Shown: positions 8,201-15,669 of the stretch, one piece after another
How positions within the stretch are numbered: the stretch's first letter is position 1
Layout of the letters: each line of letters opens with the position of its first letter
NCBI GenBank assembly: GCA_903858165.1
Contig: CAIOHZ010000063.1
Span: 1-32,873, forward strand
DNA: 32,873 nucleotides
Source of the DNA: an uncultured Pseudomonadota bacterium
GTDB taxonomy: Bacteria > Pseudomonadota > Gammaproteobacteria > Steroidobacterales > Steroidobacteraceae
Reading direction: 5' to 3'
The notes under the pieces: generated by a model
Told to the model about the DNA's origin: nothing
The model's input: the letters and a program-made list of their open reading frames with translations, nothing else
The model's database searches: none
Made by a program: the position numbers and the translations under genes

Positions 8201-11200
8201 CCCGAACTCGTCATAGTCCGCCTGCCAGCCTTCACCGTTCATATCGATAGCGGCAGCCAGCACTCCAAGCGAATCGCGCCAAGCCAAACGCGTGGTTTGC
8301 CCCAACGCATCTGTGCTGGTGGCAGGCGCCACACACCGCGAACCGAAATCCTGACGAACGGTACGCACCGCCATTCCCGCTGGCGACAAAGTCGTAGCGT
8401 TGCGGTTGCCACAGGCGTCATAACTCCAGGCGAGGCTGCGCAGCACACTGCCATCCGCGGCAAGTTCGCGCCAAGCTACCGCGCGACACGCGGCCGTATC
8501 GACGTCCTGCTCAAGGACTCGCACTACGCGCGTGCCATCCGGTGCGGTGACGACGCGCTCTTCCCTTGCTGGCAAGCGCAAGCACCAGCCGCTGGGCTCA
8601 TGCCGATAGCTGCGCGAGAGCGTCTGCCGGTGCACTTCACCGAACCCGGGCGACAGACTGTCGAGGTCCGTTACTTCCACTGTCTGCTGGATGAGGCCGC
8701 CGTAAGGGTCACGTCCGAAGGACTGCACCGTAGAGCGCTGCGGCGCACCCACCCGTAGCCCACCGAGAACGTAATCTTGTCGCCGCGTCTGCTGCAACTG
8801 CGGCCATCGCCGAACTTCCGTGCCAGCGCCGTTCTGGGTAACGGCGTAGACCCGGTCTTCCTGCAACACCGCTTGGCCCGTTCCGCCCGTGACACGCCGG
8901 CTTGCCAATAGGCCGCGGAGTGGAAAGGCCTGCTGAAATTGCTCCCGCAGCACGGTGCCATGTCGCTCGTCTTTTTGTTCGCGCCATGCCGGCCCAAGCC
9001 ATTCGCGGCGCAGCACATCACGCCGTGGGTCGCCGTAGCGAAAGCGCAGCGTGGCATGGGTGCCAAGACCGTCCTCCACTTCCTGTCGGCACACCGGAAC
9101 GCCGCTCGCGGCCGCGCGCAACAACGAACCGCTACCCGCCGACACCACAGGCATGCCTTCGAGGCCAGTCGTGGCTACGCAGGTTTCGCTGTCGGCATAA
9201 AACCAGGACATCACGGCGCCTGCGCCCTCCACTACCCTGGAGACCCGCGCCTGCGTCGGCCCTACGCGCTTCACCACATGCCAGCCGATGTCCCGCATGG
9301 CAATGCCGAACAGGTCGGGCGTGCCGTCACCATCCACATCACCGACGCGATAAGCGCTGCCCATCACTTCGCTACCGGTAACGTTCGCGGCCTGCGACGC
9401 CAGCAGCGCTTCGCGCCCACGCTGGCCAGCAAAGAACACCCAGCCATCGGTACGAGCGTCCAACAAGTCGCTGGCACCATCACCATCCAGATCGAAGACC
9501 AGCGCGGCGCTCGAGGGCGCGGGAGCCGCCTGCGCATAGGCAAAGCCATTCCCTGTGAACGCGCGCGTCGACCAGACGCCGGAAGGAAGACGGAACAACA
9601 CGTCCTGGTAGCCATCGCCATTGAAGTCGCCGATACGCGGCGCGACCGCACCATCCGTATCACCGAGATCTGCCACCCACTGCGCTACCGGCGCAGCAAC
9701 CGTTCCCCGCATGAGCAAAGCACGCAACGTGGATGCGCCAGCCGCCGGCGCGAGTGCCTGCAGGCTGGACAGGGTGTTCATCGAATAGCCAAACGATGTA
9801 CCACTGGAGGTGGTGGTGCCGGTGGACACTGGAACCGTACAAGCCAATAAGTCGGCGCGGCCATCGGCGTCGAAGTCCACCGCACCAATCTCGGGTTGCC
9901 GAGCCGTCAGCCCACTCCCCGCACAGAACGCTTGGCCGGTGGGCATGGCCCACAACTGCAAAGGCAGCGCCGCGGGGCGCGTGCCGTCGTGCAGGCGCGC
10001 CATGACGCGGGCCGGCGAGTTCACGGCATACACCAGATCATCGCGGCCATCGCCATTCACATCCACGGCCACGGCACGCAGACCGATGCTATCGACGCCA
10101 TAGCCGGTATCGACTGCAGCCGCCAAACTGGTGCCAGTGCTCCGAATCCACCACCAGCGCGCCGTGCCATTCACGCCCAGTACCGGGTACAGCAGGTCTT
10201 TGCGGCCATCTGCGTCCCAGTCGACAATGACAGTTCGATCGGTCTGCACCGGCACCACGCTGGTGGTGACCCGCGGCCCAAAGCCGGAGGGCTGCGCTGG
10301 GTCCGCAAGGCGAAACGACCAGTAACCGGCTACGGCCGTAGGCGAGACGAAGTCTTCACGACCATCGCCATTCAAGTCCGCCAGCAAGCTCGCGTCCGCT
10401 TGGGGATAGCTGGAGAGATCCCCGGGTTGCTGCAAGCCGGCCACCGCTAACGCCGCTGGCGTCACCAGCGCGCGCAGCGGTTCGCGACAACGGGTGGGGC
10501 CGCATTCCGTTACCCGCCAGGCCGCAGGCGCAGTCTCTGCCGCCAGGCTCCACTGCCGCACCAAGGCCGCATCGTGGCGATGTTCTACTCGCACCAAACG
10601 CTGCCAGGACACCACCAGCGTTCCGGCCTGCCAACCCGCTTCGACGGGTTGCACAGCCGCTTCGTAGATGAAACGAACCGCATGATGCGCAGGCTCGCCA
10701 TTACCGGCGGCGGCATAGGAAATTTCCAGCGGACGATAACCGTACTGCCCGCCATACACGCCTTGCGTGACCAACGCCGGGCCAGCATCTTCTTGATACG
10801 TGACCCGCAAGGTATTGCCAGCACGGTCGCGACGCGACGACAGGGCCCAGACACGAACGGTTTGGCCGCTAGCGTCCTCGATGCGGCTGTCTGCAGTCCC
10901 GCCATAGGTGAGCACCGTGCCATCCGGTTGCTCCACCGTAAACCACGCCGGACCATTGCCCGCCGTCCCTTGCGAAGTGACGCGCAGGAAGCTTTCGGAT
11001 TCGGTTTGGTACACCGTGCCAGGTGCGCCCTGCACACCAGCGACGCGCCGCAAGCGCAAACCATCTAGGCAGTAGCGGTCGCCAGTGTCGCCGGTCGTCA
11101 TCGACACCGCGGCGGCCACGCCATCCTGGCCTGTGGTGCGTGCACAGCGCGTAATGCCAGAGAGGCCAAGCAAGTCCCAGCCCTGCCCAAGCAAACCGCC

Positions 11201-11425
11201 GCGCCGTGCCGAAGACCACTCCAGTGCCAACTGCGGGACAAGCCCCCCAGGCCCCGGTGTTAGCGCGAGAGGCACCCGCAAGTGCGCCGTGCCGTCCGCC
11301 GATACCTGCGCCTCTCCGGGCGTAGCGCCGGACTCGAGGCCCGCCCGCACGGCGAACGGCCAGCACAATGCTGCAAACAATCCTGCCGCCGCGAATACGC
11401 GACGCCAGCTTTCCCTGGTTTCCAT
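5267..11425 (-). CDS. SpvB/TcdB-type RHS-repeat polymorphic toxin with signal peptide
   Basis: A 2,052-aa secreted giant. Order of parts: Sec-type signal peptide (hydrophobic run ending AVRA, about residues 1-27); SpvB-like N-terminal domain with GWDLLGLSGITRC near residue 100; six to seven FG-GAP/VCBS motifs of DxNGDGxxD type between about 345 and 705; a TcdB/SpvB middle region (about 790-850); YD repeats from about 1000 to 1650; and the RHS core (FGQRVLDPASGRFLSADP to DPYGN, about 1710-1770). RHS proteins form a closed shell that holds the cleaved C-terminal effector. The roughly 280 residues after DPYGN form the variable tip; its last 100 residues resemble the TNT NADase pattern (see findings). 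The ATG at 11425 is chosen over an upstream in-frame codon because AAGGAGGT stands 5 bases before it. No PAAR, VgrG or Tc-toxin partner gene is adjacent. Confidence 0.92.
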   Translation of the reverse strand: METRESWRRVFAAAGLFAALCWPFAVRAGLESGATPGEAQVSADGTAHLRVPLALTPGPGGLVPQLALEWSSARRGGLLGQGWDLLGLSGITRCARTTGQDGVAAAVSMTTGDTGDRYCLDGLRLRRVAGVQGAPGTVYQTESESFLRVTSQGTAGNGPAWFTVEQPDGTVLTYGGTADSRIEDASGQTVRVWALSSRRDRAGNTLRVTYQEDAGPALVTQGVYGGQYGYRPLEISYAAAGNGEPAHHAVRFIYEAAVQPVEAGWQAGTLVVSWQRLVRVEHRHDAALVRQWSLAAETAPAAWRVTECGPTRCREPLRALVTPAALAVAGLQQPGDLSSYPQADASLLADLNGDGREDFVSPTAVAGYWSFRLADPAQPSGFGPRVTTSVVPVQTDRTVIVDWDADGRKDLLYPVLGVNGTARWWWIRSTGTSLAAAVDTGYGVDSIGLRAVAVDVNGDGRDDLVYAVNSPARVMARLHDGTRPAALPLQLWAMPTGQAFCAGSGLTARQPEIGAVDFDADGRADLLACTVPVSTGTTTSSGTSFGYSMNTLSSLQALAPAAGASTLRALLMRGTVAAPVAQWVADLGDTDGAVAPRIGDFNGDGYQDVLFRLPSGVWSTRAFTGNGFAYAQAAPAPSSAALVFDLDGDGASDLLDARTDGWVFFAGQRGREALLASQAANVTGSEVMGSAYRVGDVDGDGTPDLFGIAMRDIGWHVVKRVGPTQARVSRVVEGAGAVMSWFYADSETCVATTGLEGMPVVSAGSGSLLRAAASGVPVCRQEVEDGLGTHATLRFRYGDPRRDVLRREWLGPAWREQKDERHGTVLREQFQQAFPLRGLLASRRVTGGTGQAVLQEDRVYAVTQNGAGTEVRRWPQLQQTRRQDYVLGGLRVGAPQRSTVQSFGRDPYGGLIQQTVEVTDLDSLSPGFGEVHRQTLSRSYRHEPSGWCLRLPAREERVVTAPDGTRVVRVLEQDVDTAACRAVAWRELAADGSVLRSLAWSYDACGNRNATTLSPAGMAVRTVRQDFGSRCVAPATSTDALGQTTRLAWRDSLGVLAAAIDMNGEGWQADYDEFGRKVRWRAPDGSEWRAETQTCLAKSCAQLGSRWWQTERWTGADGTPLDEVTTYFGDRGQAMAEDRRGPLGPKVREVWNWNTDGQLATFSLPAYVGLPAAQATLRYDTWGRVQSVQRPRSGADTTPVTETFEFDGAITTATDATGARTVFKRDVLGRLRVVIDPLGGTTTYTYGVAGLVRVVDAVGAVTRLEYDALGRQVALQDAQAGRREFTLNALGQVVSERDAKGQVRSYERDLLGRVVRRLQSEGETRWTWGIDGLRHEAGRLVAIDGPATNERFAYDGFGRLLRRGWAGARGDAYDYTYDAAGRLEVLVYPPAADGTRLRVRHGWDGRQLLSLRDADSGQLYWQARAFDVGGLPIDELLGNGVVRSAARDAVTGLPDWRLARRADGSNLQDVRFTFDERGLLVRRLDAFASMDATFRHDLLGRLTAVTGPAAASLAVQYDAAGNVLQRSDIGAFRYDPAVPGRLLQAGTHTYSYDANGNVAVRDGASLAWNSNDQPAVLRANGLQSRYTYGPEGELVAQEALFVSGTENTAYVGELVERVVTSAREHQRQVIVGPEGPVAWVVRRSDGTRDTWYATQDEMGSLDTLTDAQGNVVSRLRYSPFGARASSVPGSSGGLQAQEQTAIAATTRRGFGMQVHADNLGLVHFGQRVLDPASGRFLSADPLVAQAGNSQDWNRYAYAWNSPYAVADPYGNTEVEIFVGTDGFGIRVGGGDCTADGNADCSDFGFGVVPSGPDGRYFYDWDDPDFRQEVGPGFQLRFSGNDGTVGISERLDLLQGGLNAASAGAGLTGIGEPLGVALDGLNGLVSLLRGEPREAVEQAVAMVPVAGTLKNFQLLRKITDKLEAHRAVAKATRHQEVNPRYGRADRWQTKVLEPGTVLLQFGRANDPGAYFFALSPAEARAAGAAALYDGLQMRTSDNHGRWTQVQVYRVTQPIGGAVSIAGSNLQHGNGGIEQYFLTRTEGLAHVGTIDLGR

Positions 11426-11430
11426 GAGCC

Positions 11431-11438
11431 ACCTCCTT
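11431..11438 (-). promoter_or_regulatory. Strong Shine-Dalgarno sequence of rhs
   Basis: AAGGAGGT on the minus strand, 5 bases before the ATG at 11425. It is a full match to the anti-16S sequence and fixes the start of the 2,052-aa RHS protein, so that the signal peptide begins with METRESWRR. Confidence 0.85.
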
Positions 11439-11589
11439 GTGGCGTTAGCGTCCAATGCGAGTGCGCACGAAGGGCGGCTTTCAGCCCCTGCGAGTCACCG
11501 GCAAAGTCCATCATGGGAAGCGCTGGAAGTGTCCGCGCATATCGACTGCGTATCGCGAAAAACGCGTGCGGCCGTGTCGAGAGCCGAGG

Positions 11590-11790
11590 CTAACGCGGCG
11601 GAGCGTTCAATTTCGCGGCGGTGCCTGAAGGCGGGCAGGCATCACACGCACAGCCACTGGCCGTTGCTCGCCAGCCTAAGCGAACCTGCAAACGCACTCG
11701 CCAGGTTTGGGGCAGCAGCCGCCACGCGGCATAGGCAGTACTCGCCAACACGAGCACGAGCACCAACGTCCATTCCAGCCAAGGTGCCAT
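11590..11790 (-). CDS. Small single-pass membrane protein behind feoB
   Basis: A 66-aa protein: one N-terminal membrane helix (WLEWTLVLVLVLASTAYAAW, about residues 4-23), a basic segment (RVRLQVRLGWR), and a short cysteine cluster GCACDACP (residues 47-54). It starts 4 bases after the feoB stop codon, so it is almost certainly co-transcribed. Small Cys-bearing membrane proteins in this position are known after feoB in Xanthomonadales and relatives (annotated from memory as DUF6587-like). The Cys cluster could bind Fe(II) or an Fe-S cluster and act as a FeoC-like accessory, but this is inference. The 164-bp stretch between it and rhs holds the rhs Shine-Dalgarno sequence; no clear terminator or promoter was seen there. 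Confidence 0.75.
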   Translation of the reverse strand: MAPWLEWTLVLVLVLASTAYAAWRLLPQTWRVRLQVRLGWRATASGCACDACPPSGTAAKLNAPPR

Positions 11791-11794
11791 GGCT

Positions 11795-13639
11795 TTAGCC
11801 TACCCAGGCCAAGGCAATGCGGTAAGTGACGAAGGACGCCGCATAGGCGAGACCGAACAAGTACGCCGTCATCACCAGCGGCCAGCGCCAGCCGTTGGTT
11901 TCACGGCGTACCACGGCGAGCGTGGACAGACACTGCGGTGCAAATACATACCAAGCCAGCAGCGACAAGGCCGTCGGCAAGCTCCAGTCGGCCGCGATGA
12001 GTGGCACAAGCGCCGCCCCGGTGTCGTCGCCGGTGGCGCTTAGTGCGTATACCGTGCCCAGCGCGCTCACAGCCACTTCACGCGCAGCCAAACCGGGCAC
12101 CAGTGCCACGCTAATCTGCCAGTTGAAGCCAATGGGGGCGAATACCACCGCCAGCAACGCGCCTAACTGCCCCGCCCAACTGTATTCAATGGCCGGGCCT
12201 ACCGCACCCACTGGGGGCGCCGGGAAGCTGCTCAAGAACCACAGCAAGACACTCAGCGCCAGCAGAATACCGCCCACACGCGAGACGAAGATGACAGCGC
12301 GCTGCCACAGGCCGAGCGCAAGGCTGCGCAAATGCGGCCAGCGATAGCTCGGCAATTCCATGAGCAAGGGCTGTGGGCCGGCACTACGCCCGAAGCGCTT
12401 CAGCAACCACGCTACAGCCAGCGCCGCGGCCACTCCCGCGAAATACAAGATGAACAACACCAGCCCCTGCAGTTCGAACACGCCAGCCACCTTACGCGCC
12501 GGAATGAAAGCGCCAATGAGCAAGGTGTACACGGGCAAGCGCGCAGAGCATGTCATCAGCGGCGCCACGAGAATAGTGACCAAGCGGTCGCGTTTATCGG
12601 GGATGGTGCGCGTGGCCATGATGCCGGGGATGGCGCAGGCAAACGATGACAACAGCGGAATGAACGCGCGACCGGAAAGCCCCACGCCCCCCATCAAGCG
12701 GTCTAACAGAAACGCGGCGCGCGGCAAGTAGCCGGAGTCTTCTAGCACCAGGATGAACGCGAACAGGATGAGAATTTGCGGCAGGAAGACGAGTACACCA
12801 CCCGCACCGGCGATGATGCCGTCCACCAACAAACTGCGCAGCGGCCCGGCGGGCAACACGCTGGCGCACAGCGCTCCGAGCCAACCCACGGCCGCTTCGA
12901 TGCCATCCATGAGCGGCGCAGCCCAAGCAAACACGGCCTGAAACACCAGGAATAAGGTTAGCGCCAGCAACGCCGGGCCCAGCACCGGGTGCAGCACGAA
13001 ACGATCGATCTGGTCGGAAGTAGTCACACCCCCCACGTCCACCGCCTCGCCCAACAAGCGATGGGCCGCGGCCAACAGTTCTTCATCGGTTTCCAGGCCA
13101 AGCACGGGCACGGCTATCGGCCGGTCCAGTTGCGAGAGCAGTTCCAAGGCACCGTGGCGCTCCACTGCCGTGGTCTCCACCACCGGCACGCCCAGCAACG
13201 CTGCAAGCCCCGCAGCATCCACGCGGGCGCCGCGGTGGCGGGCCAGGTCGGTCATGTTCAGCGCCAGCACCAGCGGCAACCGGGAACGGCGCAAGGCCAG
13301 CGCCAAGCGTAAGTGGCGGCGCAGGTCGGTGCTATCGAGCACCCCCACCACTACTTCTGGAGCGGGTTCGTTAGGCAAGCGGCCGCATAGGAGGTCGGCA
13401 GTCACCTGCTCGTCGGGGCTTTGCGGTTCGAGACTGTAGAGCCCCGGCAAGTCCAGCACGCGCACCGCCCGGCCCGAGCGCGTGCGAAACGTGCCTTCCT
13501 TGCGCTCGACGGTGACGCCGGCGTAATTGGCGACCTTCTGGCGGCTACCGGTCAGCAGGTTGAACAGGGCGGTTTTGCCGCAATTCGGGTTGCCAGCCAG
13601 AGCAACGCGCAGCGGGGGCAACTGGGGAGCAGACGACAT
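11795..13639 (-). CDS. feoB: FeoB, Fe(II) transporter with G-protein domain
   Basis: Inner-membrane ferrous iron permease. The N-terminal GTPase domain has all key motifs: G1 GNPNCGKT (16-23), G2 GVTVE (41-45), G3 DLPG (63-66) and G4 NMTD (128-131). The membrane part from about residue 205 onward contains the paired Gate motifs expected for FeoB (FILVLEDSGYLPR and the RAFIPLLSSFACAIPGIMAT region) and a second half ending near residue 610. At 614 aa it is shorter than E. coli FeoB (773 aa), which is usual for the Xanthomonadales-type branch. It lies 15 bp downstream of feoA and 4 bp upstream of the small Cys protein. Expression is probably repressed by Fur through the site upstream of feoA. 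Confidence 0.97.
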   Translation of the reverse strand: MSSAPQLPPLRVALAGNPNCGKTALFNLLTGSRQKVANYAGVTVERKEGTFRTRSGRAVRVLDLPGLYSLEPQSPDEQVTADLLCGRLPNEPAPEVVVGVLDSTDLRRHLRLALALRRSRLPLVLALNMTDLARHRGARVDAAGLAALLGVPVVETTAVERHGALELLSQLDRPIAVPVLGLETDEELLAAAHRLLGEAVDVGGVTTSDQIDRFVLHPVLGPALLALTLFLVFQAVFAWAAPLMDGIEAAVGWLGALCASVLPAGPLRSLLVDGIIAGAGGVLVFLPQILILFAFILVLEDSGYLPRAAFLLDRLMGGVGLSGRAFIPLLSSFACAIPGIMATRTIPDKRDRLVTILVAPLMTCSARLPVYTLLIGAFIPARKVAGVFELQGLVLFILYFAGVAAALAVAWLLKRFGRSAGPQPLLMELPSYRWPHLRSLALGLWQRAVIFVSRVGGILLALSVLLWFLSSFPAPPVGAVGPAIEYSWAGQLGALLAVVFAPIGFNWQISVALVPGLAAREVAVSALGTVYALSATGDDTGAALVPLIAADWSLPTALSLLAWYVFAPQCLSTLAVVRRETNGWRWPLVMTAYLFGLAYAASFVTYRIALAWVG

Positions 13640-13654
13640 GGGCGTGGCGCCGGG

Positions 13655-13915
13655 TTAGCCCCGGTGCGGCAACACCTGAACGCAGGCTGCCTCGTGGCGA
13701 CGCAGCGCAAACGTGGAGCGTCCCACGCGGACCGCCAGTGGCTCGCCGCCCAGCGCGCCACGCGCCACAATGCGCACGTACTCGCCGGGAACGAAGCCCA
13801 AATCGGCCAGACGCCGCAGCAGGGCGCCGCCTTCAACCAATAGCCCAGCCACGCGGCCTTCGGCGTTCACCGCGAGGTCGGCAAGACTGAGCGACGGGGC
13901 TGGAATAGGGTCCAT
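13655..13915 (-). CDS. feoA: FeoA, SH3-like partner of FeoB
   Basis: An 86-aa cytoplasmic protein with the FeoA core: LADLGFVPGEYVRIVARGALGG-type loop followed by VRVGRSTFALRRHEAACVQV. FeoA is a small SH3-like barrel that binds FeoB and is needed for full Fe(II) uptake. It is the first gene of the feoA-feoB-small protein operon. The ATG at 13915 has a weak AGGA Shine-Dalgarno sequence 7 bases upstream. A Fur-like box and a perfect hairpin-forming palindrome lie 16-50 bp upstream. Confidence 0.95.
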   Translation of the reverse strand: MDPIPAPSLSLADLAVNAEGRVAGLLVEGGALLRRLADLGFVPGEYVRIVARGALGGEPLAVRVGRSTFALRRHEAACVQVLPHRG

Positions 13916-13930
13916 AGGGACATCCTAGCT

Positions 13931-13949
13931 GAGAATGGTTCGCATTTCA
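13931..13949 (-). promoter_or_regulatory. Fur-box-like operator upstream of feoA
   Basis: GAGAATGGTTCGCATTTCA agrees with the 19-bp Fur consensus at about 11 positions, including the inverted AATG...CATT core. On the minus strand TTGGCA followed about 17 bases later by a weak -10 (ATTCTC) would place the box over the -10 region. Iron-dependent repression is established for feo operons; the exact promoter is inference. Confidence 0.6.
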
Positions 13950-13965
13950 CCTTTGCCAAGGTGAA
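13946..13965. repeat. Perfect 8-bp inverted repeat in feoA-MFS divergent region
   Basis: TTCACCTT-TGCC-AAGGTGAA is a perfect palindrome with a 4-base spacer. It abuts the Fur-like box and overlaps the predicted minus-strand -35. It could be an operator for a second regulator of feo or of the divergent exporter gene, or a hairpin. It has no T-tract, so it is not a typical terminator. Confidence 0.7.
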
Positions 13966-14041
13966 GTTACCGGGTTCCCACCCCCATCGCCATCAGCAAC
14001 TACCGAAGGGGCCGGGCCACCGCCCGGTGTAGCATGGCGTA

Positions 14042-15283
14042 ATGTTTTTGCCCTCCGCTCCGCCGGCTGGCCGCCAGGCGGCCGTTGTCTTTGTTTTCAT
14101 TACTGTCCTGCTCGACATGCTCGCGCTGGGTATCGTGCTGCCAGTATTGCCGAAGCTCATCGAAAGCTTTGTCGACGGCGATACCTCCAGGGCCGCGCAC
14201 ATCGTGGGTATTTTTGGCACCACCTGGGCGCTCATGCAGTTCCTGTTCTCGCCGGTGCTCGGCGCGCTCAGCGACCGCTTCGGACGGCGCCCAGTCATCC
14301 TGCTCTCGAACCTAGGACTCGCCGGCAACTACCTGCTGATGGCGCTGGCGCCCTCGCTGGGCTGGCTGTTCCTGGGGCGGGTACTCAGCGGCATCACTTC
14401 AGCCAGCATCAGTACCGCCAATGCCTACATCGCCGACATCACGCCGCCCGCGGAGCGCGCCGCGAAATTCGGCATGATGGGCGCGGCCTTCGGTGCTGGC
14501 TTCGTCATCGGCCCCGGGCTCGGCGGCATTTTAGGGGGCTTCGACCTGCGCTTCCCCTTCTGGGCCGCGGGCCTGCTCAGCCTTGGCAACTTCATCTATG
14601 GCTGGTTCGTGCTGCCCGAGTCGTTGCCAAAGGAGCACCGGCGGAGCTTTACGCTCGCCACCGCCAACCCGTTGGGTTCGCTGCAACTGTTGGGTGCCAC
14701 CAAAGAGCTGCGGCGACTGTCGGCCATGAGTTTCCTGTTCAGCCTTGCGCAGTACGCGCTGAACAGCGTGTTCGTCCTCTACGCGGGCTACCGTTACGGC
14801 TGGACCACCACGCAGGTGGGCTTCGCGCTGATGCTGGTGGGCGTTTGCTCGGGCATCGTGCAGGCCGGCCTGCTCAAGCATCTGCGCAAGCGGTTCGATG
14901 AACGACAACTGCTCGTAGGGGGAACCCTTTGCGGCGTGCTGGGTTTCGTCATGCTGGGCGCTTCCAGCGCCGGCTGGGTGTTTTTGTTAGCAGTGCCGCT
15001 CAACAGTCTGTGGGGGCTGGCGGGTCCCTCGGGCCTCGCCCTCATCACCCAACGTACCGCCGGCGACACGCACGGGCGCGTACAGGGTGGGTTGGCGAGC
15101 TTGTCCGGCATCGCCGGGCTGGTGGGGCCGCTCACCTTTACGAGTGTGTTTGGCTTTTGCATCGCCGCCGACACCCCACTCCAACTGCCCGGTGCACCGT
15201 TTCTGCTGGCAGCGGGCATCGTGGCCGCCGGGCTGGTGCTTGCCATGCCGGTGCTGCGGCGGGCGGACCAAACCGCGCATTGA
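14042..15283 (+). CDS. TetA-like major facilitator superfamily exporter (DHA1/TCR type)
   Basis: A 413-aa, 12-helix inner-membrane transporter. MFS motif A, GALSDRFGRRPVIL, lies near residues 78-91, and the antiporter motif C-like GPGLGGILGG near 160-169, both typical of drug/proton antiporters of the TCR/Tet group. Additional family signs are LDMLALGIVLPVLPKL in helix 1 and RVLSGITSASISTANAYIAD in helix 4. Tetracycline resistance is not implied, since many chromosomal homologues have other or unknown substrates. No TetR-type regulator is adjacent. It is divergent from feoA. Its stop codon overlaps the -35 box of the promoter for the next operon. The start at 14042 has no good Shine-Dalgarno sequence, so a leaderless or slightly different start is possible. 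Confidence 0.88.
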   Translation: MFLPSAPPAGRQAAVVFVFITVLLDMLALGIVLPVLPKLIESFVDGDTSRAAHIVGIFGTTWALMQFLFSPVLGALSDRFGRRPVILLSNLGLAGNYLLMALAPSLGWLFLGRVLSGITSASISTANAYIADITPPAERAAKFGMMGAAFGAGFVIGPGLGGILGGFDLRFPFWAAGLLSLGNFIYGWFVLPESLPKEHRRSFTLATANPLGSLQLLGATKELRRLSAMSFLFSLAQYALNSVFVLYAGYRYGWTTTQVGFALMLVGVCSGIVQAGLLKHLRKRFDERQLLVGGTLCGVLGFVMLGASSAGWVFLLAVPLNSLWGLAGPSGLALITQRTAGDTHGRVQGGLASLSGIAGLVGPLTFTSVFGFCIAADTPLQLPGAPFLLAAGIVAAGLVLAMPVLRRADQTAH

Positions 15284-15308
15284 CTCGCCCCGCTCCCCAA
15301 TGTATTAA
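15280..15308 (+). promoter_or_regulatory. Sigma70-type promoter of the bicupin-gntR operon
   Basis: TTGACT (15280-15285), a 17-bp spacer and TATTAA (15303-15308) give a near-consensus promoter. The -35 overlaps the stop codon of the upstream MFS gene. Transcription would begin near 15315, about 43 bases before the first start codon. The -10 lies within the 18-bp dyad described separately. Confidence 0.65.
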
Positions 15309-15318
15309 TGTTAGAACA
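15301..15318. promoter_or_regulatory. Dyad operator, site 1 (probable GntR repressor site)
   Basis: TGTATTAATGTTAGAACA is an imperfect palindrome covering the -10 box. Its reverse complement matches the dyad at 25596-25613 at 14 of 18 positions, and both are flanked by AT in front of TGTTCTAA. Placement over -10 boxes suggests repression. The GntR-family protein encoded two genes downstream is the natural candidate. Confidence 0.6.
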
Positions 15319-15357
15319 ATCAACCTTACGCGCGGCGCTGCCGGGCGGGAGCCGTGA

Positions 15358-15633
15358 ATGAGCCAACAACGAGTGCAGTACGTCAAGCCGGTCCGCGATG
15401 CGGAAGCCGAAGCTTGGCTACAGGAAGAGATTGCCGACCAGCAACGGCGTTATGCCAGCATCGTGGCCGAGCAAGCGGCCAATACCGCCCAGCGCGAGAT
15501 TTGGTACTCGCAGTTCCTGGAAATCATCCAAACCCGTGGCTTCTACGTCACCGGCGACGTACGCCGTCTGGTGTCGAAAGAAGAGCTGCCGCCGAAGCCG
15601 GACCGCCCCGACGCCATGCGCGTCGTTTGGTAG
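15358..15633 (+). CDS. Small helical protein of unknown function, first gene of gntR operon
   Basis: A 91-aa soluble protein with no recognised domain. Residues about 12-45 are charged and Ala/Gln-rich (AEAEAWLQEEIADQQRRYAS) and likely form a long helix. The C-terminal half is TRGFYVTGDVRRLVSKEELPPKPDRPDAMRVVW. There is no signal peptide. The ATG at 15358 has GGAG 6 bases upstream. It precedes the bicupin gene by 36 bp and is the first gene after the dyad-regulated promoter, so it is expected to be co-expressed with the bicupin and GntR. A role as a small subunit or partner of the bicupin is possible but unsupported. Confidence 0.7.
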   Translation: MSQQRVQYVKPVRDAEAEAWLQEEIADQQRRYASIVAEQAANTAQREIWYSQFLEIIQTRGFYVTGDVRRLVSKEELPPKPDRPDAMRVVW

Positions 15634-15669
15634 CGCGCGCCTTTCCCTGAACTTTTACGGAGTGCCGCC

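Noticed and set aside
7205..8758. Long open frame (517 codons) on the plus strand inside rhs
   Set aside because: It is antisense to the well-supported YD-repeat coding region; the translation shows low-complexity His/Arg/Pro-rich sequence with no domain, typical of shadow frames in GC-rich DNA.
11533..11557. Imperfect inverted repeat CGCGATA...TATGCGCG between the feo operon and rhs
   Set aside because: Arms need a bulge, the loop is long and there is no T-tract, so neither terminator nor operator can be supported.
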